From Bog-756 sp963769765 (GTDB lineage: Bacteria; Actinomycetota; Acidimicrobiia; Acidimicrobiales; RAAP-2), in assembly GCA_963769765.1 (NCBI GenBank), contig CAVYNA010000004.1, forward strand, positions 62,001 through 126,000: a stretch of 64,000 bases of DNA. The letters run 5' to 3'. Below the pieces are notes generated by a model. That model was not told where the DNA came from, did no database searches, and saw nothing but the letters and a program-made list of their open reading frames with translations. The translations under genes were made by a program, and so were the position numbers. Below are positions 40,245 to 48,601 of this stretch, piece by piece (position 1 is the stretch's first letter; the number at the start of each line of letters is the position of its first letter).

Positions 40245-41219
40245 GTGAGCGACTCCCGGTTCGTCGATCCGGACGCGGCCTATGCCGCCTTCCACGTCGG
40301 CGCCGTCGCTCGCCTGGTACCGCGCGACGTGGTCTCGGTCACCGGACCGGACGCGTTCACCTACCTGCAGGGTCAGTGCAGCCAGGACCTCGAGCAGCTG
40401 GTCGACGGCTCGGCTCGGGAGGCACTGTTGCTGAGCCCGCAGGGGAAGATCGATGCCTACCTGCGGGTGACCCGGCGGTCCGCCGACGAGTTCGTCCTCG
40501 ACGGCGACCCGGGCACGGGCGAGGGCGTCATCGCGAGGCTCGAGCGCTTCAGGCTTCGTGTGCAGGTCGAGATCGCCCCTCTCGAGTGGGTGTGCGTGGC
40601 CGTACGCGGCCCGGCGGCATCTGAGGCCTGCAGCGGGGGCGAGCTCCTCTCGCTGGGCGTCGACTGGCCCGGGCTGGTCGGGGTCGATCTGCTCGGTCCG
40701 GCACCGCACCTGGCCACGTCGGAATTGCCGTGGGTCGAGCCGGGGGTGCTTCGGTGCGACGACGAGGTCTGGGAGGCGGTCCGGATCGAAGCGGGTGTGC
40801 CGGTGGCGGGCCACGAGTTGGTCGAGGGGACGATCGCCGCAGAGGTCGGCCTCGTCGAACGTGCGGTCTCGTTCACCAAGGGCTGCTTCACCGGGCAGGA
40901 GCTGGTGGCCCGCCTCGACGCGCGCGGTTCGAACGTGGCGCGGAGGCTCTGCGGCCTCCTCGTCGGTGAGATCGAGCCCGGGCGCCTGCCGCCCGTCGGC
41001 GCCACGATCGCGCGGGCAGGGGACGACCGTGACTCGGGCCACCTGACCTCGGTCGCCTGGTCACCGGGCTTCGGCGTCCCCGTGGGACTGACCGTCCTGC
41101 ACCGTCGGATCGCACCTCCCGCCACCGTCGTCCTCCGGTGGAACGACGACGACGGTCCGCGCGAGACGCCCGCCGAGGCGCGTCCGCTGCCGCTCGTCCG
41201 GGAGGCCTCCCGCTCGTAG
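40245..41219 (+). CDS. ygfZ: folate-binding YgfZ/GcvT-like protein
   Basis: This 324-residue protein has the GcvT-like folate-binding fold and the YgfZ signature KGCFTGQE near residue 210, with the conserved cysteine. Family members bind tetrahydrofolate and help maintain or repair certain iron-sulphur enzymes. Other conserved parts are GPDAFTYLQGQCSQDL and LLLSPQGKIDAYL near the N-terminus. GTG 40245 follows trpE by 15 nt on the same strand. It begins the non-trp block that separates trpE from trpC. Confidence 0.88.
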   Translation: MSDSRFVDPDAAYAAFHVGAVARLVPRDVVSVTGPDAFTYLQGQCSQDLEQLVDGSAREALLLSPQGKIDAYLRVTRRSADEFVLDGDPGTGEGVIARLERFRLRVQVEIAPLEWVCVAVRGPAASEACSGGELLSLGVDWPGLVGVDLLGPAPHLATSELPWVEPGVLRCDDEVWEAVRIEAGVPVAGHELVEGTIAAEVGLVERAVSFTKGCFTGQELVARLDARGSNVARRLCGLLVGEIEPGRLPPVGATIARAGDDRDSGHLTSVAWSPGFGVPVGLTVLHRRIAPPATVVLRWNDDDGPRETPAEARPLPLVREASRS

Positions 41220-41335
41220 CGGACCGAGGGCTCCGACCTCGGCGTCGAGCCGCCCGCACCGGTCCGTCGACCCGGTCCGGACGTGGCACGATACGAGCCG
41301 TCGGGACGGTGCCGACCGGACCGGGGGGAGAGCTG

Positions 41336-42526
41336 ATGAGCACAGAGACATCACCCGGAGCGGCGGCCGAGTCGACTGCGGGCGCAGAGCCCAGAGTCGA
41401 CGTCTCGTCCGACAAGGTCACCACCTCGACCCGCGATCCCGAAGAGCTGCGCCTCCGGCTCGAGCGCTGGCTGCCGTCGGTCCTCCGGTCCGGGTCCGAC
41501 CCGTCGATCCGCGAGGTCTCGAGTCCCGAGAGCAACGGCATGTCCTCCGAGACACTCCTGTTCACGGCGCGCTGGACCGAGGACGGCCGACCGGTCGAGC
41601 GCCGGCTCGTCGCGCGGATCGAACCGCCGGCAACCGCGCATCCGGTGTTCACGACCTACGACCTCGACATGCAGTTCCGGGTCATGCGGCTGGTCCGCGA
41701 GGAGACGTCGGTGCCGGTCCCGCAGCCGCTCTGGTACGAGGCGGACCCCGAGGTGCTCGGAGGACCGTTCTTCGTGATGGAGCGGGTCGACGGTCTCGTC
41801 CCTCCCGACGTGCTCCCGTACACGTTCGGCGACAACTGGGTGTTCGACGCTTCGGAGGCCGACCGGCAGAAGCTGCAGGACTCCGCGGTCCGGGCGATGG
41901 CCGGCATCCACGGGATCACCCCCGAGCGCCACGACCTCGCCTTCCTCGAACACGGCACAACAGGTGACACGGCGCTCCGCCGGAGCTTCGCCCACTGGCG
42001 CGCTTACCACGACTGGGTGGTGCAGGACTCCCCGTCGCCGCTGCTCGCCGAGTGCTACCGGTGGCTCTCGGACAACTTTCCCGAGGAGACGAGTGCCGAC
42101 GCGCTGTCGTGGGGAGACGGCCGGATCGGCAACATGATGTTCCGGGACAATGAGGTGGTCGCGGTGCTCGACTGGGAGATGGCCGCCGTGGCCCCGCCCG
42201 AGGTCGACCTCGGCTGGATGTGCTACCTCCACCTGTTCTTCCAGGACCTCGCCGTCGACCTTGGTGCACCCGGGCTCCCGGACATGTTCCGGCCCTCCGA
42301 CGTGCGCGCGACCTACGAGGAGGCGTCCGGTCGGACCCTCGGGGATCTCACCTGGCACATCGCCTACGCCGCGATCCGCCACGGGGTGATCATGCGGCGG
42401 GTGACCGAGCGCTCGATCCTCTTCGGTGAGGCCGACCGCCCCGATGACGTCGACGACCTGATCATGCACCGCACCACGCTCGCCGCGATGCTCGAAGGGT
42501 CGTACTGGGGCCAGATCTCGCTCTGA
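41336..42526 (+). CDS. aminoglycoside phosphotransferase (APH)-family protein
   Basis: The 396-residue protein has a kinase-like APH fold, similar to ACAD10/11-type phosphotransferases of acyl-CoA metabolism. The catalytic loop reads LSWGDGRIGNMMF (a variant of HGDxxxxN, with Trp replacing the usual His), and the metal-binding motif is VAVLDWEMA. ATG 41336 is preceded by GGGGGGAGAG. True antibiotic phosphorylation is unlikely; members near acyl-CoA and steroid genes are more common in actinobacteria. Substrate is unknown. Confidence 0.85.
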   Translation: MSTETSPGAAAESTAGAEPRVDVSSDKVTTSTRDPEELRLRLERWLPSVLRSGSDPSIREVSSPESNGMSSETLLFTARWTEDGRPVERRLVARIEPPATAHPVFTTYDLDMQFRVMRLVREETSVPVPQPLWYEADPEVLGGPFFVMERVDGLVPPDVLPYTFGDNWVFDASEADRQKLQDSAVRAMAGIHGITPERHDLAFLEHGTTGDTALRRSFAHWRAYHDWVVQDSPSPLLAECYRWLSDNFPEETSADALSWGDGRIGNMMFRDNEVVAVLDWEMAAVAPPEVDLGWMCYLHLFFQDLAVDLGAPGLPDMFRPSDVRATYEEASGRTLGDLTWHIAYAAIRHGVIMRRVTERSILFGEADRPDDVDDLIMHRTTLAAMLEGSYWGQISL

Positions 42527-42561
42527 CCGGTCGCCCGGAACCGGTCGCCCTGACCGGTCAG
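42524..42561 (+). repeat. 14-bp imperfect tandem repeat with palindrome between convergent genes
   Basis: The short gap between the phosphotransferase gene and its convergent neighbour is built from accggtcgccc-type units and includes the perfect palindrome TGACCGGTCA at 42551-42560. Confidence 0.6.
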
Positions 42562-42565
42562 GTGC

Positions 42566-43729
42566 TCACCAGAACGAATCCTGCTTGGTCAGGCCGAGCT
42601 CGGGGAACTCCCCGGTGACCATCGGCTGGCAGTTGCCCCACCCTTCGGCGCCCGAGTCGAGATCCCGCACCTGGACGAAGGTGTCGCGGATCTGGTGGAG
42701 CTCACGGACGAGCTCGGGATCGCGGCAGTCGCTGAGCCGCTCGCCGTCGACATGGAGCTCGCCCCGCCACTCGCCGTGGTGGTGGCCGCGCCAGCCGAAG
42801 TAGAGCCCGGCCCCGAGATGGAAGCCCGTGTCGGTCGGTACGTGGATCGCAAACCGGCGGTCGCCCGCGTCCTCGAGCGTCACGTGGACCTCCCCGCCGA
42901 GGAGGCGCCGGTTGGTCGGGTCGAAGCGCAGGTGAGGCCTGATGTCGGCCATCCGCTCGACGCGGCCGTCGAGGTGTTCGATCGCGCCGGTCACCGTGCG
43001 ATGGTGGTGCCCGAAGCCGTCGATGTCCACCAGGTGCATGAAGAGGCCCCACCTCGTGCCGTCGGGATCGACCATCAGCACCGGGCTCCAGATCATCGAG
43101 AAGTTCATCTCCTCGACGGGGTTGAACGGGTCGACGTCGGTCGGTGGGGTGCCGACGTCGTAGCGCACGCCCCACGAGTGGTCACGGGTCGACACCCACT
43201 CGTCCGGGGTGATCGACTGGCGGACGCCGTCGATCTCGACCCAGCCGGAGGCGACTCCGATCTGGTGGTACCGCACGAGCTCCGCACTGACCCGGTACCC
43301 GAGCGGTGCGCGCTGGTGGGTCCGCTCCTCGGTGGCCGGCGGCAGCACCGATTCGAAGTTCCACTCGAAGGCGAGCGGCTGGCAGCCGTTGGGCTCCAGC
43401 GAGAAGCGGACGCGCCGCATCGGCTCGAGCACCTCGTAGCGCACCGGACCGGCAGCGAGCGCATCGGGATCGGGGAACAACCGTCGGCTGCCTCTGACCG
43501 TGATCTGCTCCGGACCCCGCGAGATGCCGGCGTAGCCGTCGAGCACGTTGCGATTGAGGTACTTGCCCATGCCGAAGCCGAGCTGGAGGGACCCGTCCTT
43601 CCGTGCGGCCATGGCGCAGACCTTCTCCGTCCAGGAGGGGTCGCTCGGGCCCACGGTCGCGAAGGTGTCGGCGATCTGGTGGTCGAAGCGTTCGTCAGCG
43701 GGGCCGAGTGGGCCGATCGGGTTGGCCAT
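42566..43729 (-). CDS. uncharacterised CrtC-like lipocalin-fold protein (DUF7064/DUF7065 type)
   Basis: This 387-residue protein lacks a signal peptide and transmembrane segments. Sequence features such as RDHSWGVRYDVG, SMIWSPVLMVDPDG and FGWRGHHHGEWRGELHVDG suggest two lipocalin-like beta barrels, as in the hydroxyneurosporene-synthase-like proteins now called DUF7064/DUF7065 in actinobacteria. No function has been assigned. ATG 43729 is preceded by GGAGGA. It follows the SDR gene by 18 nt, so the pair probably act on the same hydrophobic substrate (inference). Confidence 0.7.
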   Translation of the reverse strand: MANPIGPLGPADERFDHQIADTFATVGPSDPSWTEKVCAMAARKDGSLQLGFGMGKYLNRNVLDGYAGISRGPEQITVRGSRRLFPDPDALAAGPVRYEVLEPMRRVRFSLEPNGCQPLAFEWNFESVLPPATEERTHQRAPLGYRVSAELVRYHQIGVASGWVEIDGVRQSITPDEWVSTRDHSWGVRYDVGTPPTDVDPFNPVEEMNFSMIWSPVLMVDPDGTRWGLFMHLVDIDGFGHHHRTVTGAIEHLDGRVERMADIRPHLRFDPTNRRLLGGEVHVTLEDAGDRRFAIHVPTDTGFHLGAGLYFGWRGHHHGEWRGELHVDGERLSDCRDPELVRELHQIRDTFVQVRDLDSGAEGWGNCQPMVTGEFPELGLTKQDSFW

Positions 43730-43747
43730 GCGGTGTTCCTCCGTGCC

Positions 43748-44548
43748 TCAGACGCCGAGGCTGCCGCTCGCCGCCCGTTCGAAGATCTTGTAAGGCATGA
43801 GCCGCTTCGCGACGATGCCGACGCGCTCGCCCATCTTGCCCACCGACATCCGGCGGGGTGGACGGCGCATCTCGAGCGCCCGTTGGACGGCGGCCGCCAC
43901 GTCGCCCGCCGGCGCGCCGTGCTGCTCGTCGACCTCCATCTTCGCGACGGCCTTCGCGACCGCTGCGGCATACGCGGTCTCTCCGTCGGGCGGGACGACG
44001 TCGCGCCTGGCGCTCGTGAACTCCGTCTTGATGTTGCCGGGTTCGACGAGCGTGACCTCGATGCCGAAGGGCGCCACCTCGTAGGCGAGCGACTCGCCAT
44101 ACCCCTCCATCGCGAACTTGCTCGCGCTGTAGAAGGCCTGGAAGGGGATCCCGATGATGCCGCCGATCGAGCTGACCAGGACGATGCGACCACGGCGCTG
44201 CGTTCGCATGATCGGCAGCGCCTGTTGGACGACCCGGACGGCACCCCAGAAGTTGGTCTCGAGCTGGGCCTTGGCGTCCGCGATCGGCGACTGCTCGACG
44301 GCACCCGCCAGCCCCCAGCCGGCGCAGGCCACCACGGCGTCCAGCCGCTGCTCCTTCTCGAGGACCGCCGCGCACCCCGTCGCCACCGAGTCGTCGAGGT
44401 CGACGTCCATCGTCAGCGGCGACCACGATCCCGTCGAGGTCCCCCGGCGGCTCGCGCCGTAGACGGTCCAGCCCGAATCGGCGAGCCGGTCGGCACACGC
44501 CTGACCGATGCCGGCCGACGCTCCTGTGATGAGAACCACCTGGCTCAT
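43748..44548 (-). CDS. short-chain dehydrogenase/reductase (SDR)
   Basis: The 266-residue classical SDR has the NAD(P) motif VLITGASAGIGQACAD at the N-terminus, the VACAGWG (NAG-like) motif, the catalytic Ser in VLVSSIGGIIG, and YSASKFA with the catalytic Tyr and Lys. It ends with a hydrophobic/basic C-terminus like those of membrane-associated SDRs acting on lipids or retinoid-like substrates. ATG 44548 has a good ribosome binding site, GGAGGG. It leads the two-gene unit with the CrtC-like protein. Confidence 0.9.
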   Translation of the reverse strand: MSQVVLITGASAGIGQACADRLADSGWTVYGASRRGTSTGSWSPLTMDVDLDDSVATGCAAVLEKEQRLDAVVACAGWGLAGAVEQSPIADAKAQLETNFWGAVRVVQQALPIMRTQRRGRIVLVSSIGGIIGIPFQAFYSASKFAMEGYGESLAYEVAPFGIEVTLVEPGNIKTEFTSARRDVVPPDGETAYAAAVAKAVAKMEVDEQHGAPAGDVAAAVQRALEMRRPPRRMSVGKMGERVGIVAKRLMPYKIFERAASGSLGV

Positions 44549-44648
44549 ATGCGTCCCTCCGCTCGTCCTTGCGCCGGACGGGGCCCATCCTGTCGGGTTG
44601 CGGCGGGCACCGCCACGCCGACCACCGGCGGACCGACGGTTCTGCGGC

Positions 44649-46181
44649 TCAGGGCAGGGCGGATCCCGAGCCGAGCGACCGTGGTCCCGGGCCGTCGGCG
44701 TCCGCACCGGGATCTGGTGGGAGCACACCGCCTTCCACCTGCCCTGCCCCGACCGAAGCGGGTCGTCCCGGCACCGGCACCGGCAGCGGCACCGGCACCG
44801 GCACCGGCAGCGCCAGCGGACCCTGTTCGCTCCGGAAGATGACCACCATCCGGGTGCCGTGTCCATCGGCCACGGGCGAATCCGCCCGGACGGACGCGCC
44901 CATCGCGGTCGCGAGCTCGGAGACGATGGCGAGGCCGAGGCCAGAGCCCTGGTGGCGCCCGCTGACGCGGTCGGACACGAAGTGGCGTTCGAAGACCCGT
45001 GCGAGCTGGTCCTTCGGGATGCCGGGGCCGTCGTCGACGACCCAGGCAGTCGGCAGCCCACCGACCATCGCCGCACCGACGACGATCCGGTGCCTGGCGA
45101 ACGACGACGCGTTCTCGACGAGGTTGGCAAGGATCTGGACGAGCCGGTCCGAGTCGGCACGCACCCACAGCGGCGAGTCGGTCGGCTCGAGGACCGCGAG
45201 CTCGAGGCCGAGCGCGGCCGCGTGTGGCCGGAAACCGTCGACCACCTGCCGTACGGCGTCGGCACAGTCGACCGCCTGCAGGTCGAGGGAGAACCGGTCC
45301 GCATCGAGGCGGGCGAGATCGAGCAGGTCTTGGACGAGTCGCTCGAGGCGACGGGCCTCGGCGCCGATCACGACCGCCGAACCCGCCGGGTCGTCGGTCG
45401 CCCCGTCCACGATGGCGTCCGCATACCCGCGGATCGAAGTCAGGGGTGTCCGGAGCTCGTGGGACACGGACAGGAGGAACTGCCGCTCTTGGTTGCGGGC
45501 GCGCACCAGGTTGGCGCCCATCGCGTTGATCGACGCCGCGAGCTGTGCGAACTCGGGGACCTCCCTCGGTTGTACCTTGACCGTCGCGTCGAGGTCGCCA
45601 CTCGCGATCCGCTCCGTCGTCGCGACCGCGGCGACCAGGGGTCGCGAGAAGCGACGCGCCAGTGCGGCTGCGACCAGCGCCGCGACGAGCAGCCCCGCCG
45701 CGCCCACGAGGACGAAGTAGCGGATCCCGTTGGCCGGGTTCGGCACACTGCGGCTGATGACCAGCACCGGCGTGTAGGTCGTTGCGCCGGGCAGGGGAGT
45801 GGGCACCGCGGTGTAGACGAGGGTCGCTCCGAGGTGACCGCTGACCTGGCTCCCTCCGAGCAGTGCGGCCGGGTCGAGCTGCGTCGCGGTCAGCCCCGAG
45901 GGCAGTGTGCCGATGAGGATCCCGGTCGGCGTGAGCCGCGCGACCTCGATCCCGTCGAAGTTCCCGGCTTCGCGGATCACCTTGAGCTCGCGGGCTCGTC
46001 CGACCTTCGTCACCGCCGTCCCGGACGTGAAGGTCTGGGAGATCGCCAGTCCCTGACCGGTGAGCTCCTGTTGCGCCGTCGAGACTGCCGCACGGCGGAT
46101 GAAGTAGTAGCTCCCCGCACTGGTGGCGACAAGGGTGAGCGCGACGAGCACCAGGATCGCAACGGTCAGGCGTCGGCGCAT
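44649..46181 (-). CDS. sensor histidine kinase with a Val-Pro repeat tail
   Basis: This 510-residue membrane kinase has transmembrane helices near residues 7-28 and 155-175 flanking an extracytoplasmic sensor region, then HAMP and HisKA with SVSHELRTPLTS (phospho-His about residue 241). The HATPase domain shows LANLVENASSFA, VDDGPGIPKDQ and GSGLGLAIV. The final 60 residues are Pro/Gly-rich and include LPVPVPVPLPVPVPG, encoded by a hexanucleotide repeat. It lies 16 nt after the regulator gene. Its signal is unknown. Confidence 0.92.
   Translation of the reverse strand: MRRRLTVAILVLVALTLVATSAGSYYFIRRAAVSTAQQELTGQGLAISQTFTSGTAVTKVGRARELKVIREAGNFDGIEVARLTPTGILIGTLPSGLTATQLDPAALLGGSQVSGHLGATLVYTAVPTPLPGATTYTPVLVISRSVPNPANGIRYFVLVGAAGLLVAALVAAALARRFSRPLVAAVATTERIASGDLDATVKVQPREVPEFAQLAASINAMGANLVRARNQERQFLLSVSHELRTPLTSIRGYADAIVDGATDDPAGSAVVIGAEARRLERLVQDLLDLARLDADRFSLDLQAVDCADAVRQVVDGFRPHAAALGLELAVLEPTDSPLWVRADSDRLVQILANLVENASSFARHRIVVGAAMVGGLPTAWVVDDGPGIPKDQLARVFERHFVSDRVSGRHQGSGLGLAIVSELATAMGASVRADSPVADGHGTRMVVIFRSEQGPLALPVPVPVPLPVPVPGRPASVGAGQVEGGVLPPDPGADADGPGPRSLGSGSALP
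44768..44811 (-). repeat. 6-bp tandem repeat in the kinase 3' end
   Basis: About seven copies of ccggca / ccggcagcg-type units on the plus strand encode alternating Val-Pro and Leu-Pro on the minus strand. It is a microsatellite-like array near the end of the kinase gene. Confidence 0.8.
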
Positions 46182-46197
46182 GCCACGTCCCCGTCGT

Positions 46198-46932
<735 letters not shown>

Positions 46933-46972
46933 GTGCTCAAGCCTGCCACCGGGCACCTGGTTCCGTCAGGCG

Positions 46973-46990
46973 GTGTGAGGAAAGTGTGAG
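46973..46990. promoter_or_regulatory. direct-repeat operator GTGTGAG-N4-GTGTGAG
   Basis: The heptamer GTGTGAG occurs twice with 4 bases between, an 11-base period equal to one helical turn. On the minus strand it reads as TCACAC-type repeats, close to the TCACAGC-N4-TCACAGC box known for mycobacterial PhoP. It lies between the divergent regulator and trpC genes. Confidence 0.5.
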
Positions 46991-47041
46991 CGGGAAGGTA
47001 CGTCCCACCACGGACACCCGGGACCGTGAGCACCGCACCGG

Positions 47042-47047
47042 TAGGCT
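47042..47047 (+). promoter_or_regulatory. -10-like element TAGGCT of the trpCFBA unit
   Basis: TAGGCT is followed by 9 nt and ATG 47057. The same hexamer precedes menC and the minus-strand SEDS gene. Confidence 0.45.
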
Positions 47048-47056
47048 GCAGTGGCG

Positions 47057-47849
47057 ATGCCGGCCTATCTGGACAGGATCATCGCCGCACATCGTGCCGC
47101 GGCGGCAACTGACGACCGCGACCTCGACGAGGCGATCGACGCCGCCCTCCGTGCCGGCCCGGTCCGCCCGTTCGGCGAGTCGATCCTCGCAGCCGCGTCG
47201 GACCATGGGATCGCGCTCATCTCGGAGATCAAGCGGCGGTCGCCCTCCAAGGGGGAGCTGGATCCGGCGCTCGATCCGGCGACCGTCGCCGCCGCCTACG
47301 AGAAAGGGGGCGCGACCTGCCTCTCCGTCCTCACCGACCACGAGTTCTTCGGCGGGTCAGCTGCCGATCTGCAGGGCGCGCGGGCGGCGTGCACGCTTCC
47401 GGTCCTCCGCAAGGACTTCACGGTGACCGCCCTCGACGTCTGCGACGCGAGGACGATGGGTGCCGACGCACTCCTCCTGATCGTCGCCGCGCTCGACGAC
47501 GAGGAGCTGGCAACCTTCCTCGAGCTGGCCGAGCGGTGTGGGCTTGCGGCGTTGGTTGAGGTGCATGACGATGCCGAGCTGGGACGGGCGCTCCGTGCCG
47601 GCGCACGGATGGTCGGGGTGAACCAGCGTGATCTGCGGACGTTCGAAGTCGACCGCCGGCGCGCGCGACGTGCTGCGGTCGTCGATCCCCGATGGGGTGA
47701 TCGCGGTCGCCGAGTCGGGCATCCGGGACGCCGACGACGTCGACCGTCTCGCAGAGGCGGGCTTCCACGCGGTGCTCGTCGGCGAGACGCTCGTCCGGTC
47801 GGAGGACCGGAGCACCGCGGTCACCGCCTTGCTCGGAGCGCGACGTTGA
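47057..47849 (+). pseudogene. trpC: indole-3-glycerol phosphate synthase, frameshifted as written
   Basis: TrpC closes the indole ring in tryptophan synthesis. From ATG 47057 the first 200 residues are a good TrpC: LISEIKRRSPSKGEL, GATCLSVLTDHEFFGGS, PVLRKDFTV, ADALLLIVAAL, LVEVHDDAEL and VGVNQRDLRTFEVD. Just after this the family continues in the +1 frame with SSIPDGVIAVAESGIRDADDV and GFHAVLVGETLVRSEDRS, ending at TGA 47847-47849. One extra base in the run near 47656-47666 (or loss of two) explains this. It may be a sequencing error or a true mutation. The original frame stays open through trpF to 48601, so automated calling may show one long TrpC-TrpF fusion with a nonsense middle. Confidence 0.8.
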
Positions 47850-48601
47850 CCGCCGCCGGCCCGTTGGAAGCCGATGGAGTGTTCGTGAAGATCTGTGGGA
47901 TCACCTCGGAGGCGGACGCGCTGCTCGCCGTCGGGATGGGGGCTGCCGCGGTGGGGTTCATCTTCGCACCGTCGCCCCGGCAGATGGCCCCGTCGGCGGT
48001 CGCCGACATCGTGAAGCGACTGCCCTACGAGACCATCACCGTGGGCGTCTTCCGCGACGAGTCGCCTCGCCGGGTCGTCGAGATCGCCAACCAGATCGGC
48101 CTCCGGGCCGTGCAGCTGCACGGAGTCGAATCGATCGAGGACACCCGCTGGGTGAGCTCGCGGGCGAACCTCACGATCAAGGCCTTCGCCGCCGGGCACC
48201 GCAACATCGACCGATTCACCGAGTACGGGGCGCAGTACCTCCTGGTCGACGGCGCGAATCCCGGGTCGGGTCAGCTCTTCGACTGGCGGCTGGCCGAAGG
48301 AGTGATCGACCCGCGTCGGCTCATCGTCTCCGGCGGGCTGCGACCCGACAACGTCGGCGCGGCCATCGCCCACCTCCGTCCCTTCGGGGTGGACGTGGCG
48401 AGCGGGGTCGAGTCCTCGCCGGGCGTGAAGGATCCCGGCAAGCTGGCGGACTTCGTCTCCGCGGTCCGGCTCGCCGAGGAGGAGCTGGCCGGCGAGGACC
48501 CGGTGCCGTCAGTCGGCGGCACTGGTCGCTTCGACGACGCGGCGCCCGGCGCCGGTGCGTCGGGCGCATCGTCCGAGCCATTCGACTGGCAGAGCGATTG
48601 A
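47846..48601 (+). CDS. trpF: phosphoribosylanthranilate isomerase
   Basis: TrpF isomerises PRA to CdRP. The core starts FVKICGITSEADA and includes VGFIFAPSPRQM, RAVQLHG, LLVDGANPGSGQLFDW, LIVSGGLRPDNV and DVASGVESSPGVKDP, with the catalytic Cys and Asp present. TTG 47846, overlapping the trpC stop and preceded by GGAG, gives 251 residues; GTG 47879 is an alternative. The C-terminal 40 residues are acidic, Gly/Ala-rich and not conserved. The stop overlaps the trpB ATG by one base. Confidence 0.9.
   Translation: MTAAGPLEADGVFVKICGITSEADALLAVGMGAAAVGFIFAPSPRQMAPSAVADIVKRLPYETITVGVFRDESPRRVVEIANQIGLRAVQLHGVESIEDTRWVSSRANLTIKAFAAGHRNIDRFTEYGAQYLLVDGANPGSGQLFDWRLAEGVIDPRRLIVSGGLRPDNVGAAIAHLRPFGVDVASGVESSPGVKDPGKLADFVSAVRLAEEELAGEDPVPSVGGTGRFDDAAPGAGASGASSEPFDWQSD

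Noticed and set aside
41336..42526. Aminoglycoside resistance kinase
   Set aside because: The catalytic loop is the WGDGRIGN variant found in ACAD10/11-like proteins, and the context gives no support for antibiotic resistance.
44768..44811. Repeat array considered as CRISPR-like
   Set aside because: The units are 6 bp with no spacers, and they are coding. No CRISPR array or cas gene was seen anywhere in the window.
47057..48601. Genuine bifunctional TrpC-TrpF fusion
   Set aside because: The middle 60 or so residues of the long frame are Arg-rich nonsense, while the correct TrpC C-terminus is found in the +1 frame with its own stop overlapping a trpF start.
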